64,000 nt of DNA from Eucommia ulmoides (lineage: Eukaryota > Streptophyta > Magnoliopsida > Garryales > Eucommiaceae), in assembly GCA_016647705.1 (NCBI GenBank), contig CM028333.1, positions 9,064,616-9,128,615 of the forward strand, read 5' to 3'. Both the position numbers and the translations under genes were made by a program. How positions within the stretch are numbered: position 1 is the stretch's first letter; each line of letters opens with the position of its first letter. This document shows, one piece after another, positions 1 to 11,221 of this stretch. The notes below the pieces were generated by a model. It had not been told where the DNA came from. It saw nothing but the letters and a program-made list of their open reading frames with translations, and did no database searches.

Positions 1-410
1 CTAAAAAATAAAAATAAAGTTATAACAAAAAAATTGTTAATATCAATCTTTAAAACTATTAATGTCATCACTTATATTTAATTTCGAAAAAAAAAGTAAA
101 TAATTTTTTAAAGGGGCTTTTCAAATATTTTTTTTTTTATTTTTTTTTTTGCAAATATTTTTTTAAAAATAATATAATAGGTCTTATATATATATATATA
201 TTTAATAGTTTCTATTACTTGATTAAAAATTATTGGAATACTCTTTTGAGCAAATGAAATTTAATAAATTTTATATGTAATTAATAAATGGAAATAGAGA
301 ATTTTAATAAATGGTTGGTCAAAGAGAAGGTGAAAAAGAGATAAGTCACATTTAATTAATTATAATAAAATCAACTATGAACTATATAGGTAAGTTTTAA
401 TGATGTCCCT
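1..410 (+). repeat. Copy 1 of a ~410-bp diverged direct repeat
   Basis: This AT-rich stretch recurs in the same orientation at about 1695-2105. Shared landmarks, in order, are a run with TTAATATCAA, a block reading AAAAATTATTGGAATA, then TTTTGAG(C/T)AAATGAAATTTA, then AAGAGATAAGT(C/T)ACAT, then GGTAAGTTT. It could be half of a tandem duplication or a decayed long terminal repeat. No coding sequence was recognised. Confidence 0.65.
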
Positions 411-1679
411 TCTCAATTGTAAACTTACTACAATATCCTACGTCATTTGAAAAATCTCTCCAACACCCCTTTTGTTTGATGTTAAATATAAAATTACTTA
501 TTTATCCTTATTACTATACTATTAAAAATTTAGTTAAAACTATCTAATAAAAGAATTACTCTTATAAACCTCTTAAAAGAATTACAATTTTGGACAAATT
601 TGATTTTTGTATTTAAATTTTGTTTATGAAATACATTTTCAATTCTAATTTTTCTTTTATTATTTTTTGGATCAATTGTTGATTGCTACACAATTTTTTA
701 GTATTTAAAGAGTACTTCGTGTTGAATTTTTTAAATTTAAAATTATTTTGAGAATTAAATATTATTGGTTTATGTAATTCAATTTCAATTCCACTTTTTA
801 ATTACTTTTGGGATCAAATGATGGTTTGTTACAATTTTTTGAGTGTATAAAGAGAAATACTACTGATTTTTTGAAATTTAAAATTATTCTAAGAACTAAA
901 TATTTTTTATTTATGAAATTTACTTGCAATTTATATATAAACTATTTAATTTAGTTATAGTTTTTTTTTTTTTTTTTGGAATTATTTGGTAAAGTTTTTC
1001 ATATAATAATTTATTTAGTAATAAAATTAAAAAACAATGAGATTGTGGATTTTTTAATTGTTATTTTTTACTCTTTATTATGTTTGTACTTTTTATATTG
1101 TTTTGTATATGAAATTATTTGCATAAAAAGAAAAAAATTATTACTTCTATCAACACTTAAATGAGAAACAAAGAATATAAAAAATAATTTTAAAAAATAT
1201 TTTTTTAAAATAAAAAGTCTAGTAAGTATGAAATTATTTGCAAAGAAAGGAAGAAAAATTCATTACTTTTATCAACACTTATATGAGAAACAAAGAATAT
1301 AAAAAATAAAAATGAAAGATTTTTTTTAAAAAAAGTTAGTAATTGAAACATTTATAGTTTTTATTTATTTATTTATCATTTAAAACTTATTGAAATAAAA
1401 TGTTAATTAAAGAGAGAAAATTGAGAAAAATGAATTTTGTGAGCATTTAATAAGGATTTTAAAGGTGTGAATTGAGAATGAATGAGAATGCAAGAAATAT
1501 ATTTATTGAATTCTCATTCATTCTCAAGTTTTATCTTTCACTTTTACTAGTTTTAGACTCGCATAATATGCGGGTCTAGAAAAAAAAAATTATTTGAGTA
1601 TTGTACGTAGATACAATTAATCGTTTAATTTTATATCTAATACATTTTATGAGAGTATAGAAAAAATAAATTTATTGAG

Positions 1680-1694
<15 letters not shown>
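411..1694. other. AT-rich spacer with two local duplications, no gene
   Basis: This lies between the two ~410-bp repeats. It contains its own short duplications: a ~130-bp block around 600-770 recurs around 780-900, and a ~75-bp block at 1110-1185 (with ATGAGAAACAAAGAATATAA) recurs at 1225-1300. The only open frame, 976-1164, is low-complexity and resembles no known protein. Poly-A/T runs are common. Confidence 0.6.
1546..1576 (-). mobile_element. Helitron-like 3' terminus (minus orientation)
   Basis: On the minus strand a 9-bp stem with a 3-nt loop (56-64 pairs with 68-76, one G-T pair) is followed by five bases and then CTAG with T next. A hairpin just before CTRR, inserted 5' of a T, is the known Helitron 3' end. 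The 5-nt spacing is shorter than the usual 10-12. No matching TC 5' end or coding sequence was identified, so only the terminus is claimed. Confidence 0.4.
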
Positions 1695-1711
<17 letters not shown>

Positions 1712-2105
1712 TCTAGAAAACTATTAATATCAACCTCTAAAATTATTAACGTTGATTAATATTTATTTTTTCGAAATAGTAAATATTAAGTAAACAATTC
1801 CTAGAGGGTTTTTTCAATTGTTTAACTTTATATTTTTCAGATAATGATTTTTAAAATAATATAAGATATCATTTTTTATGTTATTTAATAATTTCTATTA
1901 TTTTGTTAAAAATTATTGGAATATTCTTTTGAGTAAATGAAATTTAATAAATTTTATATGTAATTAATAGATGGACATAGAGAAATTTATTAAATGACAC
2001 GACAAAGAGAGAGCGAGGAAGAGATAAGTTACATATAATTAATTACAATAAAAATAAAAATAAATTATATGGGTAAGTTTCAATGATATCCCTAGTCATT
2101 TGGAA
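1695..2105 (+). repeat. Copy 2 of the ~410-bp diverged direct repeat
   Basis: This is the direct-repeat partner of bases 1-410, with the same order of landmark blocks and scattered substitutions and indels. The two copies start about 1.69 kb apart. Confidence 0.65.
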
Positions 2106-2243
2106 AATGTACAACGATAAAATTCATTCAATCTACTATATTAATAATAAATAATAATTAAATGTACTCAAATTACTATATTGATTATAAATTATATTTA
2201 AGTTTATTTAAATAAAATGTTAAAAGGGGATAAACAAATAAAC

Positions 2244-2436
2244 TATCGAGCACGTACATCAGCTGGTGATAGGTTGTTCTAGTTTAACCAAAGTCCTTGG
2301 TTCGAGACTTAGGAATGCAACTACGTTAAAACTTAGTAGGGAGAGCTTTGCCGCCCTTGTGGTCCGACCTGGCTTGATTCAGATTAGTCGAAACCCAATG
2401 TGATTATCGGATACTGGAGGTTTACACCAAAAAAGG
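2244..2436 (+). mobile_element. tRNA-derived SINE with 18-bp target-site duplication
   Basis: This is a ~193-bp non-coding element of higher GC than its flanks. It has a pol III box A-like stretch (CATCAGCTGGTGATAGG, ~2258) and a box B-like stretch (GGTTCGAGACT, ~2300). The 3' end is A-rich (CACCAAAAAAGG). It is flanked by an imperfect 18-bp duplication, GGGGATAAAYAAATAARC, at 2226-2243 and 2437-2454 (16 of 18 identical). Internal tRNA-type promoter, A-rich tail and a long target duplication are the hallmarks of a SINE. The family was not named. Confidence 0.75.
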
Positions 2437-2454
2437 GGGGATAAATAAATAAGC

Positions 2455-2921
2455 TTTAAATATTAAAGATTATTATTTTTTTTCAATTTTTTAATTATGT
2501 TTTTAATATTTGTTTTTTAACCAATATAATAGTTCCCATTTTTTGTTGTTTAGTGCTTTTAAAAGGACAACCCAGTGCTTGAAGGTTCACGCCATTACAG
2601 GAGCTGTTTAGTATTTTGTTGTTTAATACTTATTATAATTATAAATTTTAATAATGGCTATCAACAAAAAAATCATATCAAGAGATAATAAAATAGAAAA
2701 TGTAATTATTTTATCTAATTTAATATCATATTTATTAAAAATAATATACATTTAAAGTTTTTTTATTTATTTATCATTTAAAATTTATTTAAATAAAATG
2801 ATAAAAGCAAGAAGAATTTAGAATAATGAATTTTGTGAACATTAATGAAGGAATATGGCAGATTGTTCACGATGAATAGGAGCAAAAAGATTGTCTTTGT
2901 TGAGCTCTCCTTCGTTCCAAG
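2455..2921. other. AT-rich spacer, nothing recognised
   Basis: This stretch carries poly-T/A runs and no open frame of interest. No known repeat boundary was found between the SINE and the next hAT-like element. Confidence 0.5.
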
Positions 2922-3183
2922 TATGGATGACAAAAAAACCCGAACTGATGGGTAACCGAGAGAAACCGCACCGAATGTTCAAGTTTTGAAACCGACTAAA
3001 TGGTTTGGCTGTAGCTTTGTTTTTGAAATTGGCAACCGAATCGATTTTAATTTTGGTTTTGGGATGATAACCCAAAACTGAACCACAAAACTGAACCATG
3101 AAACCAAACAGCAAAACCAATATTTTAGATATATTTTTACGATATATATACCTAATTTTTTTTATATATTTACAGTTTAACCC

Positions 3184-3223
<40 letters not shown>

Positions 3224-3613
3224 AACAATTATGATTATAATCGTTTATTTTAAGTATCATTGAATTTTAATTATGGTTAGAAATATTCATTGTAATAATT
3301 AATAGTTTTGTGATTTGGTTTTATTGTTTGGAATTTATATTTTATATTTTAGTTATATTTGTGTTTATATATATAAAACAATGGTCTCCAGTTTCATGGT
3401 TTTGATTTTGGTTTTGGTTTTTTATAAAATTGAAAAATCTTAAATGGTTTCGCGATTTCACAGTTTTGATTTTGGTTTTGTATAAATTTAAATGGTTCGG
3501 TTTTCAAACTGTTTAAAAAAAAAAACTCGGCAGGTTTGGTTTAGTATATGTCTAACGATTTTGGTTTTACTTTTTTATAAAACAGAACTGAAACCTAACC
3601 ATTGACATCCTTA
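2922..3613. mobile_element. hAT-like non-autonomous element, 692 bp
   Basis: The ends are inverted: the left begins TATGGATGACA and the right end, complemented, begins TAAGGATGTCA. Both ends run into the same AAACCGAA / GGTTTTGGTTTT-rich subterminal sequence in opposite orientation. The flanks carry an 8-bp near-duplication, GTTCCAAG at 2914-2921 and GGTCCAAG at 3614-3621. An 8-bp duplication and T-A-GG-type ends suggest the hAT superfamily. A second copy of the family lies at 19787-20237. No transposase is present; the minus-strand frame at 2842-3120 is a by-product of the repeats. A (TA)n tract occupies ~3188-3216. Confidence 0.65.
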
Positions 3614-4066
3614 GGTCCAAGAGTTAGGTTTTCAATTTTAGTTTTTCCTATTAGATTGTATGCTCGCACTATGCACGGGCTATCGGTAGTTTTTTTTTTT
3701 TTTTTTTTTTTCACACTTCGATATAATTATCGATATTTTTTTTTTTTTACATTTTGATTTAGTTATTATATTTTTATTAATAAATCGTACATTTTTGCTA
3801 ATTAATATTTGAACTAATATAAATAATATCGGTACATTCTTTGCTAATATAACTAATGTTTGAACTATTAAGGTACACAAAAGCTAAACCAGTAAGATTA
3901 CTCGAGTGTCAATTATCAAACAATAAAATATCTAAGAATTGGAGGTTTGTTTGGTTTGTAAATGTAAAATATTTATTTATTATATTTATTTTTTGGTTCA
4001 ATTGATTAGCACAATTTCGCACACTATCAAAACCCACATAGGAAAAAGAAAACAAAATTAAAAATA
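3614..4066. other. AT-rich spacer, nothing recognised
   Basis: This stretch contains poly-T runs at ~3690-3711 and ~3736-3749. The minus-strand frames at 3680-3880 and 3909-4109 are low-complexity and not credible genes. A weak stem around 3670-3690 could be a worn Helitron end, but the pairing is poor. Confidence 0.4.
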
Positions 4067-4298
4067 GAGTTAATAGCACTTTACCCCCTGTGGTTTGGTT
4101 AATTTGCACTTTATCCCCTGTAGTTTGGAAATCGCCACTTACCCCCCTGTGGTCAGATATTTGTTACACTTATCCCTCTATATCAGGGAGGTAAGTGGTT
4201 TAAAAATTTAACAACAGGAGAGGTAAGTGACAATTTTCAAACTACAGGGGGGTAAATACAAATCGATTAAACTATAGAGGATAAAGTTTAATTAACCC
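4067..4298. mobile_element. Mutator-like MITE, 232 bp, perfect 9-bp TSD
   Basis: The terminal inverted repeats start G(A/G)GTTAAT and continue with a CACTTTACCCCCTGTGGTTT-type block that is complementary to the other end. The target duplication TTAAAAATA is perfect at 4058-4066 and 4299-4307. A 9-bp duplication with long degenerate TIRs is typical of MULE-derived MITEs. It is non-coding. Confidence 0.8.
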
Positions 4299-4759
4299 TT
4301 AAAAATATATATTTAGGAAGAAAAAAAAAATAGAAAAATAAAGGATATACAAAAAAAAAAAAAAAAAAAAAAGGAGAGAGAGAAGGTGCCAAACTAGAAA
4401 GTGATATGACTAATATTACTTATATTTTACTTGATTAATCTCAATATTATCTAATTTTCACTATACGCATAGTGAAAATGTAGATTGAGAGGTTATTGGT
4501 TTTGTACCTAATTTGTTTTATGTCATTATTATAATAATAAACAATACGTAGTGATTATTATTATTATTTCTATTGTTATATAGATAGTGAAAATAAAAGA
4601 GAGAGAATGTAATAAATAAAGCTATTATGAGCTTTGGTTGAATCTTAACCCTTCATTTTCAAGGGAGAATATGATTTGAGAGATTGATAATACTTGATTG
4701 TGGTTCATTTTCAACTCTTGGCTTCCACTTTTATATATAACATTTTCTTCACACCTTTA
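4299..4759. other. AT-rich spacer, nothing recognised
   Basis: Poly-A at ~4340-4371 is followed by a short perfect palindrome, TTTCACTATACGCATAGTGAAA, around 4456-4478. No coding signal was seen. Confidence 0.45.
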
Positions 4760-5516
4760 CGGCTCCTTTGGTTGGACGGAATGAAATGAGGGTGGAATGT
4801 AATAGAAGAAGTAATGGAATGAGAGAAGGAATGAAATAAAATTACTATTCTATTAACTTGTTTGGTTGGTATGGAATGAAGAAAATAATGAAATAATAAA
4901 ATATAATAAAATTCTCATCATGCCCTTATAATAAAATTTTATTATATTTCACTATTTCAATCATTTCCTCATTTTATTATATTTCACTATTCCATTCAAT
5001 TTTCAATTTATGTTCTTTAATTTCTGTTTATGTTCTCAATTTTCAGTTTCTGATCTCTAATTTCTGTTTCTGTTCTCGATTTTCAGTTTCTGTTTCAATT
5101 TTCAGTTTTTGTTCTCAATTTTTCGTTCTCTACTTTTTTGTTTTTATTCTTAATTTTATGTTTTCAATTTTCCATTATCTAATTTTCAGTTTCTATTCTC
5201 AATTTTCTGTTCTCAATTTTCAGTTTCTGTTCTCAATTTTTTGTTTTTGTTTCAAATTTTATGTTTTTTAATTTATGTTTTTGTTCTCTAATTTTTGAAT
5301 TGGGCTAGATCAGTAATAAAGTTTTTTGTAATTTTAGTATTGATTCCATTGGGTTGGATTTGATTCCATCCCAGTACAAATGGAATCTCATTCCCTTGAT
5401 TTTTATTCTAATAGAATCACAAAAGTGATTCAATTGGAGAACCAAACAACGGAATAAGAATCGAGGGCGGAATGCGATTCCATTCCTCCCCCGAGTTCGT
5501 CCAACCAAACATATCG
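4760..5516. mobile_element. Foldback MITE with TTTGGTTGGACG ends
   Basis: The left end reads CGGCTCCTTTGGTTGGACG and the complement of the right end reads CGATATGTTTGGTTGGACG. The inner flanks are rich in GGAATGGAAT on one side and ATTCCATTCC on the other. The middle (~5000-5290) is a degenerate tandem array of a ~20-bp unit around TTTTCAGTTTCTGTTCTCAA. I found no clear target duplication, so the superfamily is uncertain. Confidence 0.6.
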
Positions 5517-5547
5517 TTCAGATTAGTTTAAAGCACACCTCAATATT

Positions 5548-5678
5548 TAATGAGTGTTAAATGTAAAATTCAAATTTTCTCTTATGTTGTTTTTAAATAT
5601 TTTATCTCATTAGTTCTCAACTTTTCATCTCCTCTACATTTTAAAACTTCAATTCCACCTATATTTTTAATGAGCGTT
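5548..5678 (+). repeat. Upstream copy of a tandemly duplicated host segment
   Basis: The blocks GTTAAATG, ATTAGTTCTCAAC and CATCTCC...AAAACTTCAATCC occur here and again at 6919-6990, after the solo LTR. With the solo LTR removed the copies would be nearly adjacent, so the LTR appears to have inserted at the junction of a pre-existing tandem duplication. Confidence 0.55.
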
Positions 5679-5917
5679 TGTTGATGTCAAATTTTGGTCG
5701 ACACCAGCGGTATGGTCCGGTTAGCCTTGGATGGAGTTGGAGAGGCTTGGAGTGGAGATCTTCAGTCTGTGTAGCCTCTGATCTGCGGAGAAGTCTCTGT
5801 TTGGAAAGGAGAGGGCATGTATTGGAAAGGACCCAAAAACCTTCTGGACCGATAAGAGGAGGACCGAAATGCCTTATGGTCCTCGGAAAGATGAATCAGA
5901 GCTTGGAATGAAGTAAA

Positions 5918-6032
5918 TCCGGGAAGAGGAAAGTGGGGATGCTTTCTGATCCGGGAAGGGAAAAATTGGGATGCTTTCTGATCTGGGAAGGGAAAAGTTG
6001 GGATGATTTCTGATCCGGGAAGAGGAAAGTTC
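5918..6032 (+). repeat. Minisatellite of ~35-bp units in the solo LTR
   Basis: About three and a half imperfect copies of a unit containing GATGCTTTCTGATCCGGGAA and a GGGAAAA(A/G)TTGG stretch. It explains the overlapping minus-strand open frames in this interval. Confidence 0.7.
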
Positions 6033-6339
6033 GAGATGGGCAACATCTTGTCACCTGCATATGTAACCTGGCCGGGGGTATCCTGGAAAGTCCCTTCGGC
6101 ATGAGAGTCAGCGTACGGGGGAAATATTTATAAAAGTGCTATCATGTATAGGGAGCAAATTTCATGTGTGCTTGGAGTAATTTTTTTCTATTTTTGGGCA
6201 ATTGTATGCCTTATTTTTTATAGGCAAGGAACTGATTAGATTAGGGCTTTAAGCAAGAATTAGTGTCTCTTCAATTATCACATCAATATTTCAATTTGGG
6301 AGATGGCTAATGGGAGGATGCCAAGAGCCCCTTGCCTTG

Positions 6340-6480
6340 ACTATATTGGAAGATATTTAGTGATATTTTTCATTGGGGAAGAGAGTCATGATGACATTTG
6401 TGGATATTTTGGGATATTTTTTGATATTTGTAGAGATATTTGTGAAGATATTTATGGTATATTTGTGAAGATATTTTCGG
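6340..6480 (+). repeat. GATATTT-rich degenerate tandem repeat in the solo LTR
   Basis: The word GATATTT(G/T)T recurs at roughly 12-20-bp spacing. It gives a spurious 78-codon frame (6303-6539). Confidence 0.55.
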
Positions 6481-6990
6481 AGGGACACTTTCCTACTACG
6501 CCCGAGATAAGGAAATTGATCCCTGTACTTCCTGGATAGCTGGAGACGGGAAAGGGGGTTATGCGGAGCATTTTGCCCTGCCCTTCTCGAATAGCCGAAG
6601 ACAGGAAGAGAGGCTTTCCTGAGGAGCTTGTGGAGTTGATTTCCAAGATGGGTAATGTCGTTGTGGATAATGCCTAGATGAGGAAGGATTCCCCATCCCG
6701 GATGCCGAGATGGGAAAGGGTTTCCTATCCCGACGACGGCTCATCTTCCCTTCCTGGAGAGTGCTGCTAGCTATCCTTGGAGTGGCATGAGCTAAGGTGT
6801 GTCCTTGCCCGGTACAATCTTCACACTTAATCCTTGATAGGAGTTGATTTTGATGGAGAGTCGGACACGTAGCGGTCTCCGATTGGTTGCATTGGAGTGA
6901 CCATTTTTACACTCATCAGCGTTAAATGCAAAATGCCCTAATTAGTTCTCAACTCTTCATCTCCTTCACCATTTAAAACTTCAATCCATT

Positions 6991-7786
6991 GAAAGCACCA
7001 CTTTTGTGGGGGTGGATGCCTTATAAATACCAAAGTGTTGATTGATTCCCATCAATCATTGTTGCCTCCTCATCCGAACCCAACATTGTATTCTGAAAGT
7101 TTATCTAGATTTGGATTTGACTTTTCAATCTTATTTTGATTTGTTTTTGGGGATGAGGATTTCGATCTTATTTTGGTTTGATTTGTTTGTGAGGATGTGA
7201 GTTTTGATCTTCTTCGATGATCAACGATCAAGATACTTGTCGGTGGACTAGAGGTTGAAGTGGAAGAACAATTCTGGTGTCTCAGTAACGCTGGATGGTC
7301 AGGACAGACTTGAACATGGAGTATGCCGACGTTGGAGATAACCTCAAGTTTGGCTTTCTGCTTTCATGGGATGTGATTGAGTTCAAAAGTGAATGGCAGC
7401 TAGTAAATTGATGAGTGCTTTGGTTGCTACCAAGTATCAACTATATTTTCATGGAGATAAAGTTTGATCGGTCAATGAGGTTATTGTGATACCCTATGAC
7501 ATTAAGGCATATTTGGTTTGTGGGGGTCAATTTTACCCATTTCCTTTATGCAATTTTCTGAGGAAAAAATAAATAAAAAATAAAAAAGCGAAAAACAAAA
7601 CAGAGGATAAGATTTTCAAAATGCAACTCAAGTGTGACGGTGTATTGTGATAATTTAAGGCATATTGGTGTGTGTGGTAATTTTTTAGGGCATATATTTC
7701 TTTATGTAATTTTTTGTGGAAAAAAAAAAAACTATGGGATAAGATTTAAATATTTACATTTGAATTATATAAAAGAATAGTTTGGT
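6991..7786. other. Intergenic sequence with an internal ~90-bp duplication
   Basis: A TATAAATA word lies at ~7020, but no credible coding exon follows. A block around 7487-7570 (AAGGCATATTTGGT...TTATGCAATTTT...GAGGAAAAA) recurs around 7644-7730 with substitutions. It may be a worn element; no family was recognised. Confidence 0.45.
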
Positions 7787-8565
7787 TGTAACGACCCGGT
7801 TTTCCAGGACCGCCACTCGATTTCTCCCATTAAAGAATTAATACTAACCAAATAACCACTAATTTATTTCGAATTAATCTGAGAAATTTTACAAATAATG
7901 GCGACAATCACAAATATCGAATTGGTTGCTTCAATTTTTACATCGGTAAATAATAAATTCAACTATTACAAATAATCAATATTCAACCGAAATTGTTGTC
8001 ACCGCATTATTTTTAAATACCCAAATAAATTTCTGGCACCGGTCAATTTAATACTAACGTTTAAATTTGTAAGTTAATATACAATTACAGCGACAATTTT
8101 AATTATCGGTTTAAAATTTTCAATATGACGACAACAATTATATTCAATTTATCGCGTCAGTTTTTACAACGGTAAATATTAATTACAATTATTACAACCA
8201 GAGTTTCTTATGTAATCCCCGTCGCCGTTTTGCTCTCACCGGCCGTGCAATCAAAACTGTGGGGTTGTGAGTCAACACTCAGTAGAACTTCAACCTCTCT
8301 AATACGTGCATTTAATTAATACAACAAGTAAAACACATTGACATGATTTTCACATAATCATAATTATTCCATACGAACTAACAATGACAAATTCACTGAC
8401 AGTAATAATGTAAATCACCCAATAGACAGATTAAATACAAATATTAGAAAAGTTAGAAATTCTACCTGAAATCCGAACAAAAAAAAATAATTTTTTTTTG
8501 CCACCAAATATTCTCGCAAAAAAAACTCAAAAAAACATTTATAATCTCTCAATCAGTTAGTCTTC

Positions 8566-8602
<37 letters not shown>

Positions 8603-8953
8603 CAATTTGATAAAAAATAATACGTGTCTATTATATATATATATTAGCACAAATTGTGCTGTCTTCTTAATATGAAGACAACACAATTCAATTTATATAT
8701 TTATTTATTATTATTTACGTTTAAATTCCTCTTAAAATAAATAAAAAAATATTAATTATACCCCAAAACTCTTAAAAGTATATTTTAAATAACACATTGG
8801 TCCCAAAACTTCTAAAATCAATTTAAAATAAATATTTAACTTCAAAAAATTATCAAATAGTATTTATACCATAAATTCGCAAAACAGTCCCAAAAATATT
8901 AAACTTTTATATAAAATAATATTTTCAAGAATCTAAATTTTCGAGGTATTACA
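7787..8953. mobile_element. Solo LTR, 1167 bp, TSD TTGGT
   Basis: It begins TGTAACGACCCGG and ends GAGGTATTACA, so the outermost five bases TGTAA/TTACA are inverted. A perfect 5-bp duplication TTGGT flanks it (7782-7786 and 8954-8958). There is no interior coding sequence, primer site or second LTR. A (TTA)n microsatellite lies at ~8570-8600. The TG...CA ends and 5-bp duplication support a solo LTR; the family was not assigned. Confidence 0.8.
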
Positions 8954-8958
8954 TTGGT

Positions 8959-9369
8959 GCGTTGTAAGAAAAAATAAAAATAAAAATAAAAATTCATTTT
9001 TTTTTTTTCAATTTGATAGGCTTCCTCATTTTCTTATTCTAACTACTAAACAACTTATTTTTTAATTCCTATCACTTTTGCTAATTTATTTTTTAATTGT
9101 TATTTAATTTTAATTATTTTTTGCAAACAATTTGATGACATGAGTGTTTTTTTACATTTTGTTTTTTGTAGATTTGCATTCGAAAAGTGTCTTCAAGCCC
9201 TTCAGCGCGTTAATGTTTTTTTTTTTTTTTTTGTCTACTAAAATGTTTAGTGTCTAAAATCAAATATATTAATTAGGCCAAAATATATTCAAACAAAGAG
9301 TAAAAAAAATGTCCATTAAAAAGTAGCAATAAGTAGATACAAAACTATGTGAAAAGATAATAAAATAGT
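8959..9369. other. AT-rich sequence leading to a Helitron-like end
   Basis: No gene was seen. Poly-T lies at 9215-9231. The stretch may be the body of the short element whose 3' end follows at 9370-9400; a 5' terminus could not be placed. Confidence 0.4.
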
Positions 9370-9400
9370 CCGTGCATAGCGCGGGCCGGAAACTAGCTAG
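9370..9400 (+). mobile_element. Helitron-like 3' terminus
   Basis: A GC-rich hairpin (CCGTGC at 9370-9375 pairs with GCGCGG at 9379-9384, ATA loop) is followed 12 bases later by CTAG at 9397-9400 with T next. This fits the Helitron 3' signature of stem-loop, 10-12 nt, CTRR, inserted before T. The 5' end and length are unknown. Confidence 0.5.
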
Positions 9401-9472
9401 TAAATCTCTTGTTATACAATCTTATACATGGGTAAAATAGAACAAAATAAAATTACATTAAGAAAATCTAGA

Positions 9473-9712
9473 ACGAATACATCCTAACCCGGTATAAGGC
9501 CTTAATCGTTCATGGATTTGTTTATTTTGATCAAGTTATTCATTTTTTGGGAAAAAAAAAAACCCATTTATTCTTGTTTTGATTTTTGGGCTATATTTTT
9601 TACACACTACAACTCCATTAGAGATTGGAAGTTGGAAGGCAAAGAGGAAATAAAGAACACGTCCATGAACGACTAATTACTTTAATCGGGTTAGGTTTGT
9701 ATTCTTTCACCA
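9473..9712. repeat. Foldback element with ~40-bp inverted arms
   Basis: The left arm near 9475-9517 contains GAATACATCCTAACCCG and CGTTCATGGA. The right arm near 9660-9707 contains TCCATGAACG and CGGGTTAGGTTTGTATTC. Weaker complementarity continues outwards to about 9400 and 9780. No target duplication was found. Confidence 0.6.
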
Positions 9713-9779
9713 ATTAATCCATGTAATTTCGTTTTTGTTAAATTATCTTTGTTCCAATGTGTGTAAAATTGTAAAACAA

Positions 9780-11221
9780 TGATTTTAGTTCTAAATATTT
9801 ATCTGAATGAATTTATGTTTTGAATATTCTTGTAGAAATTTAGATATAAATTTATTCGTATTTGAAATGTTAGATCTAATACATGGTTTAGATTTAACAA
9901 TTATACAATTGGTTTTTATTGGTATAGTTTATCAAATCAATACGACTTAATTAGATAAACTATACGAAACAATTAATTCATTTTACATTAGTCAACATAG
10001 GAATTGAATCGTAAAGATAATTTATCCTAATTAAGTGGTTAATTTATCTTTCACAGTAATATTGGTTTGTAGTTAATATTACCTAATTACACACATAACC
10101 AAAACAAATAAAAATAAAACTTACAAGATAAATCAATAAATTTATACATGTCCCTAACTCGAGTCTTTTTATATATTTTATTGCAATCTAATAATTTTCT
10201 GCTATTTAGTTATTAAAATTCAAAATTAAACCAACTATTGATTACTAGGTCCGTCTACCACATGACAGTTGATGCTCAATGCGCGCCAGCATGGCGGGTT
10301 GCAAGCCTGGTTTGCGGGTCAGAACCATTTTTCCTCAATTTTTGCTTCTTTTCGGCTATTTTCTTCGTCATTTTTTTTCCAGCATTTCTTTATTATCGAG
10401 TTTATACCTACAAAAATAATAAATTGTATTATTATTACTTAAAAATTAAAAAAATCAAAATTACAAATTAAAGGTGTAAATTTGGTATAAAATTGAGAAC
10501 GGTTATTAGCCAATCACTGTACTCTTGTGTCGCGACATTTGCCACATCAGCAAATACACCATCATCATTTCATCGCTGCGTTATCTACCACGTTTGTGAC
10601 ATCGCAGTTGTCCCGTTAGTGCCAATGGTCATCACGTGACTATATTGTCTAGCATGTCAGCCCTAGTCAACATTTTCAGTTGATTGGTTCAGTGTTAGAC
10701 ATTCAATGATAGGTTCACCACCTTTTGGATTGGTTCTTGAAGATATAAAACCAATTCTTGACGAATTTTATAGTTTCAAATCCATACGCAAACTCTATTT
10801 ATTGAAATTCGAATCATATAATACATTTCTCTTTATATTATTGATTCGGTTCACTACAGTCTTTCGAACGACTCAAAAGTTCATCAATCGGTTATTCACG
10901 AGCTTAGACCTGTTTCTGGAAAATTTTGAGCTCCTAATTTCATCCACGACCTCTGTTTTTCTAAATTCACATCACACAATATACTTTCTTGTATATTGTT
11001 GATCTGATTCAATGACGTTGTCCAAGGATTGTCATTTACTAACCATTCTTGTTGCCAACAAGGGTTTTGATCTAGTCTCCACCATTGTTTCCATCCCTAT
11101 TGGGGATATGGATTCAATCTTCAAATGTTTTCTCTTCAATTTTGATAAAACAAATTCTTTGCCCTTTCATTTACTATACGTAATTCTTCTTGATTCTTTG
11201 ATTTTACTTGTTCTAATCATA
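9780..11221. other. Intergenic sequence, nothing firmly recognised
   Basis: The open frames at 10238-10471, 10706-11002 and 11012-11224 have no recognisable domain, although the last two lead directly into a Copia relic and could be its decayed gag region. A more GC-rich patch lies at ~10500-10660. Confidence 0.45.

Larger units (their letters stand above)
5679..6918. mobile_element. Solo LTR, 1240 bp, TSD GCGTT
   Basis: The element starts TGTTGATG and ends CTCATCA, so it has short inverted ends in TG...CA form. It is flanked by a perfect 5-bp duplication GCGTT (5674-5678 and 6919-6923). It is markedly richer in G than its surroundings. There is no primer-binding site or coding interior, so it is read as a solo LTR left by LTR-LTR recombination. 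Orientation and family are unknown. The short open frames inside are not conserved proteins. Confidence 0.75.

Noticed and set aside
976..1164. 62-codon plus-strand open frame
   Set aside because: Low-complexity, AT-driven sequence with no domain, splice partners or promoter.
3655..3690. Possible Helitron end around CTCGCACTATGCACGGG
   Set aside because: The stem has two internal mismatches and the CTRR position is unclear.
5678..6744. Overlapping open frames on both strands
   Set aside because: All lie within the 1240-bp solo LTR and are explained by its tandem repeats.
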